This document shows, piece after piece, positions 23,533 through 35,244 of a DNA stretch of 64,000 nt. The stretch is from NCBI GenBank assembly GCA_029378245.1, contig JARKIF010000012.1:1798001-1862000 (forward strand). The letters are read 5' to 3'. Every line of letters starts with the position of its first letter. Position 1 is the stretch's first letter. A program made the position numbers and the translations under genes. Origin of the DNA: Roridomyces roridus. Its lineage: Eukaryota > Basidiomycota > Agaricomycetes > Agaricales > Mycenaceae. Below the pieces are notes generated by a model. That model did not search any database. It was not told where the DNA came from and was given only the letters and a program-made list of their open reading frames with translations.

Positions 23533-23803
23533 CTTGGAAATAGAAGAAACCGTCCTGGCGTACTCAAGTACTTCTCAACGGATTCCTTCCGAGGGGAACT
23601 AACTGCATGCATTTTGCCTCCGACGTACATCGTACATAGCTACAACTTGTCTGACAGTGAGAAGAAAACGAAAAGATCGCCGACCCACGCTGCCAGGCCG
23701 GACGATACTTGAACAGCACGCAGTCGAGACGCAGTGAGATCGCGTTCACGAATGTATAGCGTCGTAGGTCAAGCAGCGGAAGCCCATGATGATGACGTAA
23801 TAT

Positions 23804-24130
23804 CTAGAGTGATGCGGCTGCCGAGGATGGAGGACGTTCGAGCGTAAGGGAGAGCACGTCGACGGCCACGGAGATGGCGACTGCAAGCGACACGGCATCG
23901 CTGTGACGAGGGGAGAGATCCGCGACGAGCCACAGAGTGTAGTTTTGGGGGTGTGTGGCGAGATTCGGGAACGTCGTCGAAAACGCACGCGAGATCGAGA
24001 TGGAGCAGAAGAGCGCCACGAGCACCCCGAGGTGCCCATCAGACGCGGGATGCAAAAAACTCGAGCCCAAAAAGACGCCCGACGACGAGAGGCAGATGTC
24101 CCTCCAATGGGCGGAGGCGATGATGCTCAT
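23804..24130 (-). CDS. Possible small membrane protein
   Basis: An uninterrupted 108-codon frame from MSIIASAHWRD contains two hydrophobic stretches (SSGVFLGSSFL... HLGVLVALFCSI and DAVSLAVAISVAVDVLSL) long enough to span a membrane. I do not recognise a family. It lies 139 bp beyond the end of the HUA1-like gene on the same strand. It may be a gene or a chance open frame in GC-rich sequence. Confidence 0.35.
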   Translation of the reverse strand: MSIIASAHWRDICLSSSGVFLGSSFLHPASDGHLGVLVALFCSISISRAFSTTFPNLATHPQNYTLWLVADLSPRHSDAVSLAVAISVAVDVLSLTLERPPSSAAASL

Positions 24131-24268
24131 ACTCCGTCCTCCCCCAAGCTTGAGCCGACGTTATGGTCCTCCCGGATCCATCGTCAGCGCTCTCCTACGC
24201 CCACCCTCACTCCCTCTTCACGCCCTCCCCTCGTCCCCATCCCACATCTCCACCCTCCCCTCCCTCAC

Positions 24269-25493
24269 TCAATAAACCCTCCCAACGCCTCTACAACTCC
24301 CACACGGCACACCCTCAAACATCAAGAAATTTATCGCCCCACGGCCACCACACCGATAACACAGCATCCCTCCTAGACGCGGGTCGCCCGGGGGGAGGAC
24401 TAGTCCTTGGGGTGGTAGGTGAGGGTGTCGGGGTGGGGGAGCGGCTCCTTGGGGTGGAGGACGTGCGGGGAGCTGTGGTGGGATTGCTGGAGGTGGTGGA
24501 GGAGGGTATAGTGGACGGTCGTCTGCGCTGCGTGAGCGTGCGTGGGAAGGAGGGGTGTATAGCTGGGGGAGAGGACGCTGGAATGTCACAGACGAATGAG
24601 TGCCAGGTAACGAGGGGGAGGAGGAGGCCGATGAGGAGGGCGAGGACGAAGGCGCGTAGGTGACGGCTCCAGCGTAAGGACGCGCGTAGCGTTCCCAGCA
24701 CTTGGTGCACGGATGCGTGGGATCGGCGTTTTTGTAGCCCGTGTTATCGCCTAGGTCATTGTATTGTCAGTGCGAGGAAGAAGGAGAGAAAGAAGGATAA
24801 CACACATTTGTTGCATTCGTGATGCGGCGGATAGACGAGCATGTTCCCGTCTCGGAGGAGCGGGTGGCCTGCCATAGGCATCGTCGTCGGACGCCCGTCA
24901 TCTGGGATCCCTCCCTCGGAGTTGGGAGGAGGCCCAGGCGGCGGTGGGTAGCGCGCAGAAGATGCATCGGATAGTAGCACGGTATCAGGGACGTCGGCCG
25001 TAGCGTAAAAGTCGCGGGCAAACTCGGAGACTACTGGAGGCTGCTGCTGCTGCTGCTGCTGGCGTGGAGGAGGCATCGGTGGCGGGACATACTGCCTCGC
25101 CCGCTGCTGGCCAGGATACGACGACCATCCCGAAGAAGAAGAAGCGTACTGCGGACCCGTGAGTGGGGCGATGATCTCGTCCCGAAGCTGTCTCCACAGC
25201 GATCCTCCTCCTCCTCCAAATCCTCTCTGCCGCGGGTGCAGATTTCGTGGTGCATACTGCTGCTGCTGCTGGCGAGGTGCAGCAACAGCTGTTTGAAAAG
25301 GCCGCGCAGGCCCGACCTCGAGCGTGCTTTCGCCGTGGTAGACGTCCGGGCCAGGTGTGTACGCCGGGGGCTCGTCGTCTGTTATGCCCATGGGATCTGA
25401 CTGGGGAGTAGCAGGAGGGCGCTCTGGTGCGGTAGGTGCGGGTGTAATGGGCATGGCCTGGTTGCGGAATGGGTTGCGGGAGACCTCCGTCAT
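24269..25493 (-). CDS. HUA1-like proline-rich zinc-ribbon protein
   Basis: Two exons (25493-24806 and 24750-24269) with a 55-bp intron encode 389 residues. The start MTEVSRNPFRN and the downstream DDEPPAYTPGPD resemble fungal HUA1: an N-terminal NPF/PY-type head, then YPPHHECNKC, KCDNTGYKNADPTHPCTKCW and RYARPYAGAV. At the end is VLPPGDPRLGG with LCYRCGGRG and CGSCRGVGR, two CxxC pairs that should form a zinc ribbon. In yeast HUA1 is a cytosolic protein tied to actin patches and ubiquitin-dependent sorting; the role here is inferred from that. The middle is low complexity, with two polyglutamine runs. Confidence 0.82.
25041..25061. repeat. CTG/CAG trinucleotide run in HUA1-like gene
   Basis: Seven CTG units on the plus strand encode polyglutamine on the minus strand. 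A second, shorter run lies near 25257-25271. Such tracts vary in length between strains. Confidence 0.85.
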
Positions 25494-27380
25494 GGTGAGT
25501 GGGTGCTGCGCAGTAGGGTGACTAATCGAATGGAATGATTTGATCGCTGTGCTGGGCGGCAGCAAAGAGGCTTGGAGAGAGTGAAGACTCGGTGAAGGTG
25601 GAGGCAAGGAGGGAGGAGGAAAGGTGGGGCGCGGATGACAACGATACTTCAATGCCGTGGATGTCAGCTATAAAATAGCTATAGCCCCACTGCTGCGGAC
25701 CTGGCCTGTTCCGTCGGACTCCGATGGACGTCGCCCCCGGGCTCGCAGTAAGGAGCTGTGTCGATTTCGGGGCTGGACAAGTCGGGCATCTGAGCAAAGG
25801 GCATTGACACTGACAGCACTCGAGTGCGTAAAAAAAAGAGATATCCCATCATGTCGGCTTGATCTCGGCATCGCAACTTGACCACCGACCCCACGATTCA
25901 CCCCGCCTTACATTGCAAGTCTCACTCTCTGCCTACTTGCCTCCAAACGGTCATGATTCACCCTTGGCTACGCTTCGTTGGCAACTCGCTCAAGACAGAA
26001 ATTACTTCTTGCCATTGCCCCCAAATTGGCCCAAGCCGGTTGCAAGCCGGGTCCAATTTCATCATCATCGAAGCTGTCGAAGGCTGTGTGTATCAGATCC
26101 CGAGCGCTCTTTGCTGTAACCACCACCTCCCCAGACTCCGAACACACAGAACTCATCATGGACGCATCTTCGGGCACCAGGAGGATCCAATGACGATCAT
26201 TGTCTACAACGACAATTCTACATTCGAGCAGGTACTTATTTCGTTGCTTCCCCTTCCGCAATGGATTCATTGACTGATTTTCAAATCAGATTCTGGCAGA
26301 AGTCATGAAAGCCCAAAAATACCGGTACGGCAGTCTGACGACACTAGACCCTAGAGCTGCTAAAGCCAAATGGTCTTCACAGACATCCGTACCTGGCGCA
26401 GCTTTTCGGGCTTACCTGCTCGTCTGGGGTCAATGCGCTCATTTTTCACGACGGTATGCATTTCTTTTGGATCACATCGCCAAGATTCTGACCCGAATGA
26501 AGAAATGTTGACGCCTGGTCAAGTCTTAGAAATGCATTCAAATTATGCTCTGTCTTGGCGTTATATCCTATGTGAAATGGTCCCGTCCTTTTCACTACCT
26601 CCCTTCATTAGGTCTAACATGCTTATAGCAGCGACAATATGATGTTGAGTGTACCCTGTCCACCGAAGCAAAGACTGACTTGACCGAGAATGCAAAAAAA
26701 TTCTGGCTAGAGACGACCGGTGATCAACTCGATGTTCGGAATGGCTCAGCGTGGATATCATCGGCCACAGGGCAACTATGTTGGAACATCGGGGTCGGCG
26801 AGCGAGGGTTGTCCTACCTCCACTTGACTCTAGCGCCTCTGCCCGGCAATTTGGTTTCAATGCCGCTCACCCATCCCGGAAGAGCGATGGACGAGGAACT
26901 ATTCCGGGCCTTGACGCACGATCAGCTATTCGTCATGTTCCCATGGTTATCACTCCGCTTTGGACCATTCTACACCCCAAGATCTCCCTCGCTCTCATTT
27001 CCGTCGATGTGGAATTTGCAGGGGCATGAAGGTTTACCTATGAGCAGTATTATCCTCAACCCGATCTCAGCCAGCGACTGCGATGTCGTGGCGTGGGAGG
27101 ATTTCCTGCCGTGGGACCAGATCCAGGACATCCAGGATTGGGATCATGTTACTGTCTCATCAATCTCACCCGGTTGGACACGGTGTGCTTCCAAGCTCTT
27201 TCAGTTTCCGAGCTCATGGTATTGCTAGTGTCGAATATCACCGAACCGAGGATATTCAAACCATATTCAAAATGTCGGTTACATTGTCCGACCATAAGAC
27301 TGACGTCGTGAAGAAATGGTGGCTGTCCCGGGAGTGCACTCTGCGGAGCATCGCTATCGGTTTGTTACCATGCAGCCTAA

Positions 27381-30300
27381 CACTGTGGGAAGCAAGTTCA
27401 ATCAGGCTGATTGACCACTCAATCAAGCCGCAATTTTGTCAATCAGCCTGATAGTGCCCAACTTGAGTGCATTTCGTGCTCTCATCCTGATTGTATTTTG
27501 AACACTCACCCACAAAACACTTGCAAAACACCAACTTTTCACAAATGTCCTGTATATTTGTAGGTGCAGTAAATTTATTAGACTTGGCCGTCGTTCTCTA
27601 GTAACCAGCCTTAAATAAACCTTGTGAACTTTATTTCAAGGTGGTAGGTTGCCTTGTTGTTGAGCAAAGGCCGTTGAAAAAAACGAGTGTTTGTTGTTGT
27701 TGAATCAGTGGCTGTGGCTAGTCCGTCGCTCGCGCTCGATTCAACCACGATCCCCTTGCTTCCACCACCCACGCTCCTACACCTCAACAACAGCCCAATG
27801 CTACGCCATTTTACGCCCCTTGACGCGCCTGATTTTGGAGCGCCTCGCAAGACATGTAACGAGGGAGGAAAGGGATCACTCTGGATTGATGTCAAATAGG
27901 AGCAAACAACACGTCGATCCTGCCACAACGATCTCATCCAAACTCGCTTGCACACGCTCGGATGCCCCCCGGATGGACCTCAATCTATGCAGGGACTCCA
28001 TTGCCTCCCTCTGGGACCGCGTTTGTCCCGCCAATACCCTAATCCACGCTTCCCACGGCTGTTTTGCCCGATCTGCAACATCGACGCGCCGAGCGCGATA
28101 TACTTTCCCAGGCGCCTCACTTCCGGCCTCAAATCATCTCACATGGCCTGTCATTACCCCTGATACTGTATCTGGGCCCATTTGTCGCAGCTTTCAAGCG
28201 AACACCACCTACTCGAAGCCATCGAGACTCTTCAAGTCATCCTGGAGACATCGGGGCCGGCGCTGCACCATGGAGAATCCTGATTTCGCTGGTTTCTACC
28301 CCCAGGTGTGTCACTGAGCCTGCACTTCTGTCCCGTTGCTAACCCTCCTCTCATTCCCCGGTGTCGTCGTTCCACGCATTCGCGGCCCGACTACCTCCGA
28401 TGGAGCGCCCTCAGTCATCCTTCCGACAAGCACCGATATCGTTCAGTCGCCCTGCTTCTCTAGCCGAATCGTTCCTTTTCCCGTTGTCGTCGCTCGCGCC
28501 ATCCCTGTCGTCGGATTTAGTTTTGGATCGTTTGTGTTGTAGTTTGGCTACCCTCCCTGGCGCGTCACTGTGCTCTCCTCGTCCGTACCAGTGCTAACCC
28601 CTTGTCTTCGCTCTCGCGTGCACACCGATATCTCTGTCCCATGCTGGCGATTCCTGATGACTCGCAGCACTCCGGCGCGAATACCTCGAGGGGAGACGCT
28701 CACCAGAGAACACCTGCAAAATCAAATAACCAGGGTGTCCATTCGTCGTTTCACTCGTTTTCCCTCGCTCACCAAGTCATTGATTTCTTGTTCCATTCCC
28801 GCCTCTATTTCCGCATGCCTTCGACAATATCAATAAAGAGAACCAGCACTCTCAGCCTTCGATCCTTACTCAAACTTAAGCGGGGCGATGGAGGGGATCG
28901 TTGTCGAGAGGACGAGGAGCAGGGAAATGCCGCCGGGTACGTCTCACAGATGTACAACGCTGATTGCTCCACCGCGCGCCTCACCATCCGAGGCCACTCC
29001 GACCTCGAGCTCCAAACCAACAACTCGAGGACAACGTCTGCCCACGCGCTCGCTGTTCAACGTTCATTCCGCACGTGGGTGTTGTACAGGCTCGGCATCA
29101 TCAAGGTTTCAAGCGCAAGTGGCATCTTCTCGCATGCAGTGTTCGCTTCAGTGTGCAGTCTGACTCACACGTTCCCAGTTCCCAATGACGCGCGCGCAGC
29201 GGAACCCTGACTTGTTCACCGCTCTTTCTTCTCCACTAATTTATCTCATTGCTAGGTTAGGTGTACATGTATCGGTGAGTTGAATTCCTCGTTTATTGGC
29301 TCGCAACACTTTTTGACCTTTGCAAAGTGAGTGGAATGGGATGAGGCCTCGCAGCATTGGATTCGTCACATTGGCCTGCAGTGGGTGCGCCTTCCGGTGC
29401 CTCCGTGACCTTCCCTCCGACTTCTCGGCGTCACTTTCGACACGAATGTCAAAGTCGGTTGAATAACGTTGAATCGCCGTACGCATGTTTCGGCCATCGC
29501 TCGCAAAGTTGACAATTTGGCAGCTCCCAGCTCGTTCAATAACGCCCAACGGAGAGATCGCGACACAAGGTTTGTTTTGCACCCCCGACTGACATCCTCT
29601 TTGTTTCTTTCGGTCGCGCGTCTCCACTGTTTTCCAGGGTCACGGTGGTCCTTTCTCACTGCACTTATCCGAGCTCTTCTTCTTCTTTTTCTGTCTGATT
29701 CTCTCGCTGACTTAATCTCCAGGTTTCTGAATCGCCGAGTTGTCCTGGTCCCTGATTCACTTGGTGACTCCAACTTCTCGTCTCTAGGCCGTTGATACTT
29801 CGATTCCTTTCGCGATCGGGCGTGTGGTCGCGTTACATCCGTGCCAGGTGAAACCCTCGCTCATCTCCCCAGTCTCGGCACCACACTAATCCCAGACAAT
29901 ATAGGGTGGGCAAATACGATGCACCCGAATATCGGCGCGAATGTAAGCGTGGCTTTCCTGAACTCGTACCTTATCACTCATGGTTTGGGTAGAATCGTTC
30001 TTGTCGTACAAAGATTCAAAGTACGTCCATTCTTACATCCGCGAGTTTATCATGCTCATTGCTGATTGTGAATGACGCAGGAACCCATAGATTCGCAAGT
30101 CACCCGCTGCCGTCAAGGACTCGGTCTTATGCGACTTACTACCGTCACCACCGTATCGGCGAGTAGCCTCTGTTTGAGTTCTGCACGATTATTTACTGGA
30201 ATTTCTGCAGACGGGTTCGGACGGGTGAGACGAACTATGAGCTTTTTTTCGAACGCAAAGAGACAATCACACTGTAAGTTCATTTGGCACGGCCACATTT

Positions 30301-30950
30301 GTTGTTCTAATTTTGGTCCCGGACTCGCACGAGCCTCGTATACGCGCTGCCGACGTCGCTCAGAATCTTCAAGAGTCAACCCGGAATAACGGGAGCCTGC
30401 TCACTGACGGTGCACTTTCTGCTCCATTTGCGCAGTCGTTGTTACGCTGCAACTCACTGACTTCTCGCACAGACTCGCTAATTGAACATTCGGTTGCAAC
30501 ATGGGCATCGGTGAGATTGCTTGTTCGTTTGTGCGCCATGCTTGTTCATTTGTGCGCGATGCTTGTTCATTTGTGCGCGATGCTTTGCTGACTTATGCTG
30601 ATAGAATCGGACCTGTCTGAGGTGTGAGTGGGATGAACGAGCAAGGAGGGGCCCCTAGTACGTCTGGATGTATGTACATTACGTAGCGGGTATATAATTA
30701 TTGAATTTTGAAGAGCGGTGAAAGGGTCAATCAACCTGATGAAAAACCCAATCAACCTGATTGATACGATTGTATCGACCTGATTGAGCGACCCACTCAG
30801 GCTGATTGACAAATCTGCCGAATTTTCAATCAGCATGAGTGAGTCGACACAATCAGGTTGACTGTGTCCACACTATCAGCCTGGGTGAGTTCGTCAGTCA
30901 TCCTGATGCATTCGACTCAATCATCCTGATGCATTTTCCTTCCCACAGTG
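27381..30950. mobile_element. CACTA-like non-autonomous DNA transposon (3570 bp)
   Basis: The perfect 12-bp terminal inverted repeat CACTGTGGGAAG opens the element and closes it in inverse form. It is flanked by CTAA on both sides (27377-27380 and 30951-30954); the CACTA superfamily makes 3-bp duplications, so TAA plus one chance base fits. Both ends carry many subterminal copies of a motif near AATCAGGCTGATTG in both orientations, another CACTA hallmark. The 3.3-kb interior shows no convincing transposase or other protein; only short overlapping frames occur. Confidence 0.85.
30520..30582. repeat. Three 21-bp tandem repeats
   Basis: Three adjacent copies of CTTGTTCATTTGTGCGCGATG (the first with two changes) lie near the right end of the CACTA-like element. 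Confidence 0.85.
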
Positions 30951-31578
30951 CTAAAAGACTTTCTTGACGGACATGACACTCGACCAGGATCTGCCAACAA
31001 ACCTTTCGGCCTAGATCTTGTCATTGGGGTCGAGTTCAGATGTTCAGTACCCGTCGCATGGGATCCTTTCACATTGCGTGGGACATTCATTGCGGACCCG
31101 CCGTGCAATGGCCCATATCTTTTCCTATCCATCCCAGGTGTTGAGATTGCAGGGGGCCACTTTTCCGTGACGAACCCTCCGCAATCGGATAAATATTACT
31201 GGGCTACGGATCCTGAAGGGCAGGAGAGATTCACCCAGGAGATGGCAGATGATATCGGTCTGGTGACACCGAGTTTCGAAGTGAGGCTGTTCGGCTACGA
31301 ACTGCTGGAGGACGAGGCCATCCTCCTTCGCGACTTTACGATCGCGAAGGGGTTGGATGCAGATGAGCTGGATGCTGCCTTCGCAATCAACTATCCCGGT
31401 ATCGATATTCGAGAAGTGGCTGAACACGCCACAGAGGCGCGTCTTGGCTCTGTTTTACTTGGCCTTTTGCTGACCACGGCGATAGCCTGCGGACGACTTG
31501 CTCATCACAGAAATTCCCACTATCGAATGGGAAAATGTCTCAATGCCCGGGGCGTGGCCTGAAGTAGCAGAGTACTAG

Positions 31579-32398
31579 GACATTCCAACTTTCAAAAAAA
31601 TCCGATTTCACACACCCAAATTCCCAATTCGCCGCGTGCAGTTATTCGCATCGGAGCTCGTCCATGGGTAAGAGGCATGTCAATGTGTTTAATTCGGACG
31701 GAACGGAGCGGGACTTGCCGAATCTAATGTGCGGAAATTTCTACATTCCCGGTTGAACCTGGATTTGCAAGAATCATTTTAGATGAGTGGGAAGCGCACC
31801 AGACGCAGAATTTGCAAAGCCATTCGGGCCAGGACTTTTCCTCCCGCTTACACTCGACCACAAAGTATTCCGCCATCGTTCATGTTTAACTGCAGCGATC
31901 TTTGTCCGAGGTCGAGCCAGAACTTGTCTCGTATTTGCACGCTCGTCAATCCATCCCATTTGGACAGTTTGACAGTCCCTCCCTGTTCGATGAACGCGTC
32001 AAGGTTCTGGAAGCCTGGGATGCGTCGTGGTTCGGTTCGTACTTGCCATCCTATATACAACTGTCGACATCGCATTCGAGTCAAGAGATGTGGAGCAGCT
32101 GCAGCTAAGACAGCGCAAATGTATGGGAGCTGAGTGCTTCGATGGAGGAGCAGTATCCGTGGTTGCATACAATCAAAACCTTTCTCGCATTACATAAAAA
32201 CGATGCTCGTGCCGCCGGCAAGTATTATAGATTGAACGATCTAAACCCTGATTGAGTGTCACTGGGAAAATATCCTTGGACAAACAGGAAGGGCCCAGAT
32301 GTGCCGCGAATTTGAAATTCATTGCAGGGAATCGTGACAAAGCGGTGCAACGTCATCATATTTTGATCCGTCGCTGCTTGTCCACTACCACGCCCACG
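31579..32398. other. Intergenic between gene C and MYND pseudogene
   Basis: No gene supported. Short open frames near 31783-32133 lack family features. Confidence 0.5.
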
Positions 32399-32513
32399 AT
32401 GCACCCGGCCTTCCATGCGCACAACATTGCAAAGCTCTCAGAGCCTTTCAGGGTATCTCTCCCCTTACTCATCGCAAACTCTGACACTCAGCTTCACCAG
32501 TCCGCCGCACGCA

Positions 32514-33135
32514 TAGTGGTGGCAAGGTCCGGTTCAAAAATCGGTTCGAACCTGAACCGAACCTGAACCGGACGCGGGTTCAGCGTTCAGGTTCAGGAAA
32601 TCCTTGAACCTGAACACAAGTTCGGTTCGGGGTTCGGCGAGCACGGCACGCGTTCGAACCTGAACCTGAAAATGAACCCCATCAGCGCAATCTTGTCAAT
32701 TTCACAGTGAATTTTGTACATTTCTGGCAGTCCCGGTGTGATCTGCGGCAAGTATACCCATCTGGTAAATTTCACACCCTTGTAGCCCATTCTTACGCAG
32801 CTCTGACCAACAATCTAGACATTGATGGCGCATCAGTGGTGGCGGGAATGTGTCGGGTGCCCGTTACAGTGCCGTACAAGATGAAACGAGCCTCCCAAGG
32901 CACTCCATTGGACTCCATAAGGCCTGACCAGGTACCCTCGGCCACAGAGCAATGTTTTTGGTGGGATACTTGCCATCAGGACCGGCGGGGGTTCGAACCC
33001 GTTCAAACCTGAACCGAACGCGAACGCGCGTTCAGGTTCAAGGTTCGGCAATGGCCCGAACCGAACGCCAGGTTCAGGTTCGGGGTTCGGAAAAAATGGT
33101 GCTGAACTGGACCGAACCGAACCTTGCCAGCACTA
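32514..33135. mobile_element. hAT-like MITE (622 bp) in M1
   Basis: The ends are TAGTGGTGGCAAGG and the inverse of TAGTGCTGGCAAGG, flanked by the exact 8-bp duplication CGCACGCA (32506-32513 and 33136-33143). Subterminal regions hold many GGTTCGAACC / GGTTCAGGTT motifs in both orientations. It carries no transposase gene. Confidence 0.88.
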
Positions 33136-33364
33136 CGCACGCAAAGCGTTGGATGGATCCTGGGTGGACATGGAGGTCCTGGTACGCGTCAGCGGTGACT
33201 ATCTGACCAAGACAGAGATGCATCCGTTCTTAACCCTAGTCTACGTGCGCCTCGATCTGACCTTGATACCATCCTTGGACGAGTTGGACTTGGATACCAT
33301 CGCCGACGAACTGACTTTACCCGGGCCATCGCCACGGAAGTCTCTCCAGTTGGCTGTCGCGGCG

Positions 33365-34113
33365 TGTTACGTCCCGTTCCATTCTCACCAACTCCGGACC
33401 AATCTTGACCCAACTCCGGTTCCGGCTCCAACAAATCCGGATCAATCTTGACCGGACTCCGGTCCTCGTTCGGACTTTTGCCCTTCTTCAATTTTTTACG
33501 TCCCGTTCCAACTTCATCCAAACTCCGGACTCCAGTTCCTTTAACCGGAGTTTCTTTGACCGGAGTTCCGGTTCCTTTGACCCAACTCCGGATCCATCCC
33601 ATCTGTCAGGCCGAGTCCTGCTTCTCGGACTACACCGGGTATTTTGGTTAATCACATGAAAAAGGAACCTTGACAGGATATTCATCTGACATGCTCTAGA
33701 GTGATATCCACTTGATCACTCCGTGCGGGCTTAATCACCTTATATCCACTTAGCCGGTTATGTCCGTTCTCAAGTCTATTTTAGTGTCTTGACAAATATC
33801 TCTCACACTTAGTATATAAGACTTTCCTTTTGTACTCGGTACGGCAGTTGGAATATTAACGTTCCTGGTCTATTCGACCTTGGCTGCTCCGAGCCCTCCT
33901 CTCCTCCTTTAGCGTCTCGTCCGGATTGCTTCCCTTGGAAGTAGCGTAGGGAACCCGGTCACCCTGGGTCTTTGTGGTGTCACCGGTTGGACTCCATCTC
34001 CCTCCTCCGACTTTTCGTCCCTCTCCGGAGTCCTTCGTCCCGGAGTTCCGGTCATTCTTACTCCGGTCGTCCTTATCCGGGATTCCAGTCAGCCTCGGAT
34101 CCGGCACCTAACA
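33365..34113 (+). mobile_element. Solo LTR (749 bp) in M1
   Basis: It begins TGTTACGTCCCG, ends GGCACCTAACA and is flanked by the 5-bp duplication CGGCG (33360-33364 and 34114-34118). Terminal TGTTA/TAACA and 5-bp duplication are typical of LTRs. A TATATAAG promoter box lies near 33811-33822. The first 230 bp are dense in CCGGAGTT / AACTCCGG motifs. No internal region remains, so it arose by LTR-LTR recombination. A fragment of the same family lies at 17226-17305. Confidence 0.88.
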
Positions 34114-34385
34114 CGGCGTTCAAGCTCCTTGGAACTATCGTCGGAGACAACCCACATTTTCCCTTTTCCGTGATCCCAGAGCTATGGCCCCGAATCACCA
34201 GCTGGATGGATGTCATTTTGGCGTACTCCCAATGCGTAGCAGAAATCAAACGGGATCTCGCAATTGGTGAAGTTACTACCATCCAAGCTCCTCTCTGTCA
34301 GATCGTCCAGGAATTCAGTGAACAGGATGCAAGTATTTTCCCGACGCCGGGCTGTCATGAAACCAGCGCTTGCCGACTGATCCGT

Positions 34386-34882
34386 TGATGCGCCAGCACC
34401 GCCATCACCGCCATCAGTTACGAATCACAAGATCAGTTGTCATCACCAAAGCGTACATTCGGTCTACGCACGACAAGTCCCTCGAGAGGGATGTTGCCCG
34501 CCCCAGTAAGGAGGACAGCTCAATAGCTGTCACTCGAACGTTAGGACAACAGTACTTGTCCAGCGCGGGAAGGGTTGCTGGGACAGAACCCGACGCGCCG
34601 TGTTAGAACCCGATGAGGGGTTTAAACACAGTCACACAACATCCTCGGCATAATCCAGTGATCATGCCAAGGAGGGGTAACCTATAGGGTTACAGGAGGC
34701 GCTCCACTTAACTCTATTAAGAGAGGAGCCGCATAGGGGTAATTAAGGGTCAGGGACCGATCGCACAGGAGAACGCTCCTGAGGGATTTAGTATTTATGC
34801 TTGGGTAGAATCTCATGTACAGTAGATTCTACCTCGTCCAATCTCCCAGCGCCCGATTTGTTCGCTCGTCATTGCATCCCAG
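34386..34882. other. Unexplained insert or deletion junction in M1
   Basis: This replaces the middle of M1. From 34604 the text TGTTAGAACCCGATG, with a TATA-like box (TATTTATGC near 34792), resembles the start of another LTR, but no matching end or duplication is visible. An acceptor-like CATCCCAG precedes the last M1 exon at 34883. Confidence 0.4.
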
Positions 34883-35244
34883 TTGGAGAACACTTTCCTG
34901 CGCGCATTGCTAGATTCAGACTACCGACGTCTCCAGGTCGAAATCGGTGTTGAAACAGTTCAATTCCTTTCAGCCTCCCTCGACAGAGCACCTCCCTTCG
35001 GGATTCTTTTCGACTATACGCACGCCAATGGCGTAGAAATCTCCGTCTTCCCGGCTGACAGTGCGATACCGCACCACTCACGCTGTGTGCGCTCGCGTGG
35101 ACGATTGACGATGCATATGATGAGAATTCCGCACGAGTCGAGTGCGACGGACATGTCGTTCCCATTGCAGGCGACGAGTTCTAAATTGAATGCTGGTTTG
35201 TTGCACATCGCGAGCAGTGCGAGTGTTGCTGAGCTCGAGGATGA

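Larger units (their letters stand above)
25950..31578 (+). pseudogene. Gene C: third family member, split by a transposon
   Basis: Homologous to genes A and B, but the Gly-rich head is not found upstream, and the true start is uncertain (an ATG near 25953 is in frame). Supported exons: up to 26231 (GRIFGHQEDPMTIIVYND), 26290-26324, 26383-26453 (HPYLAQLFGLTCSSGVNAL), 26503-26579, 26629-27182, 27229-27380, then after the transposon 30955-31436 and 31486-31578 (ending in a PGAW motif shared with A and B). Removing 27381-30950 with one copy of the CTAA duplication gives a continuous frame (...PCSL then KDFLDG...). The last intron has a GC donor (GAG|GCGCGT), as in gene B. The insertion makes the gene unlikely to yield full-length protein. 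Confidence 0.8.

Noticed and set aside
23903..24663. Plus-strand open frames opposite the HUA1-like gene
   Set aside because: They mirror the HUA1-like exon and the small minus-strand frame; low-complexity GC-rich antisense.
34604..34850. Second solo LTR in M1 starting TGTTAGAACCC
   Set aside because: No terminal TAACA-type end and no target duplication; kept only as an unexplained stretch.
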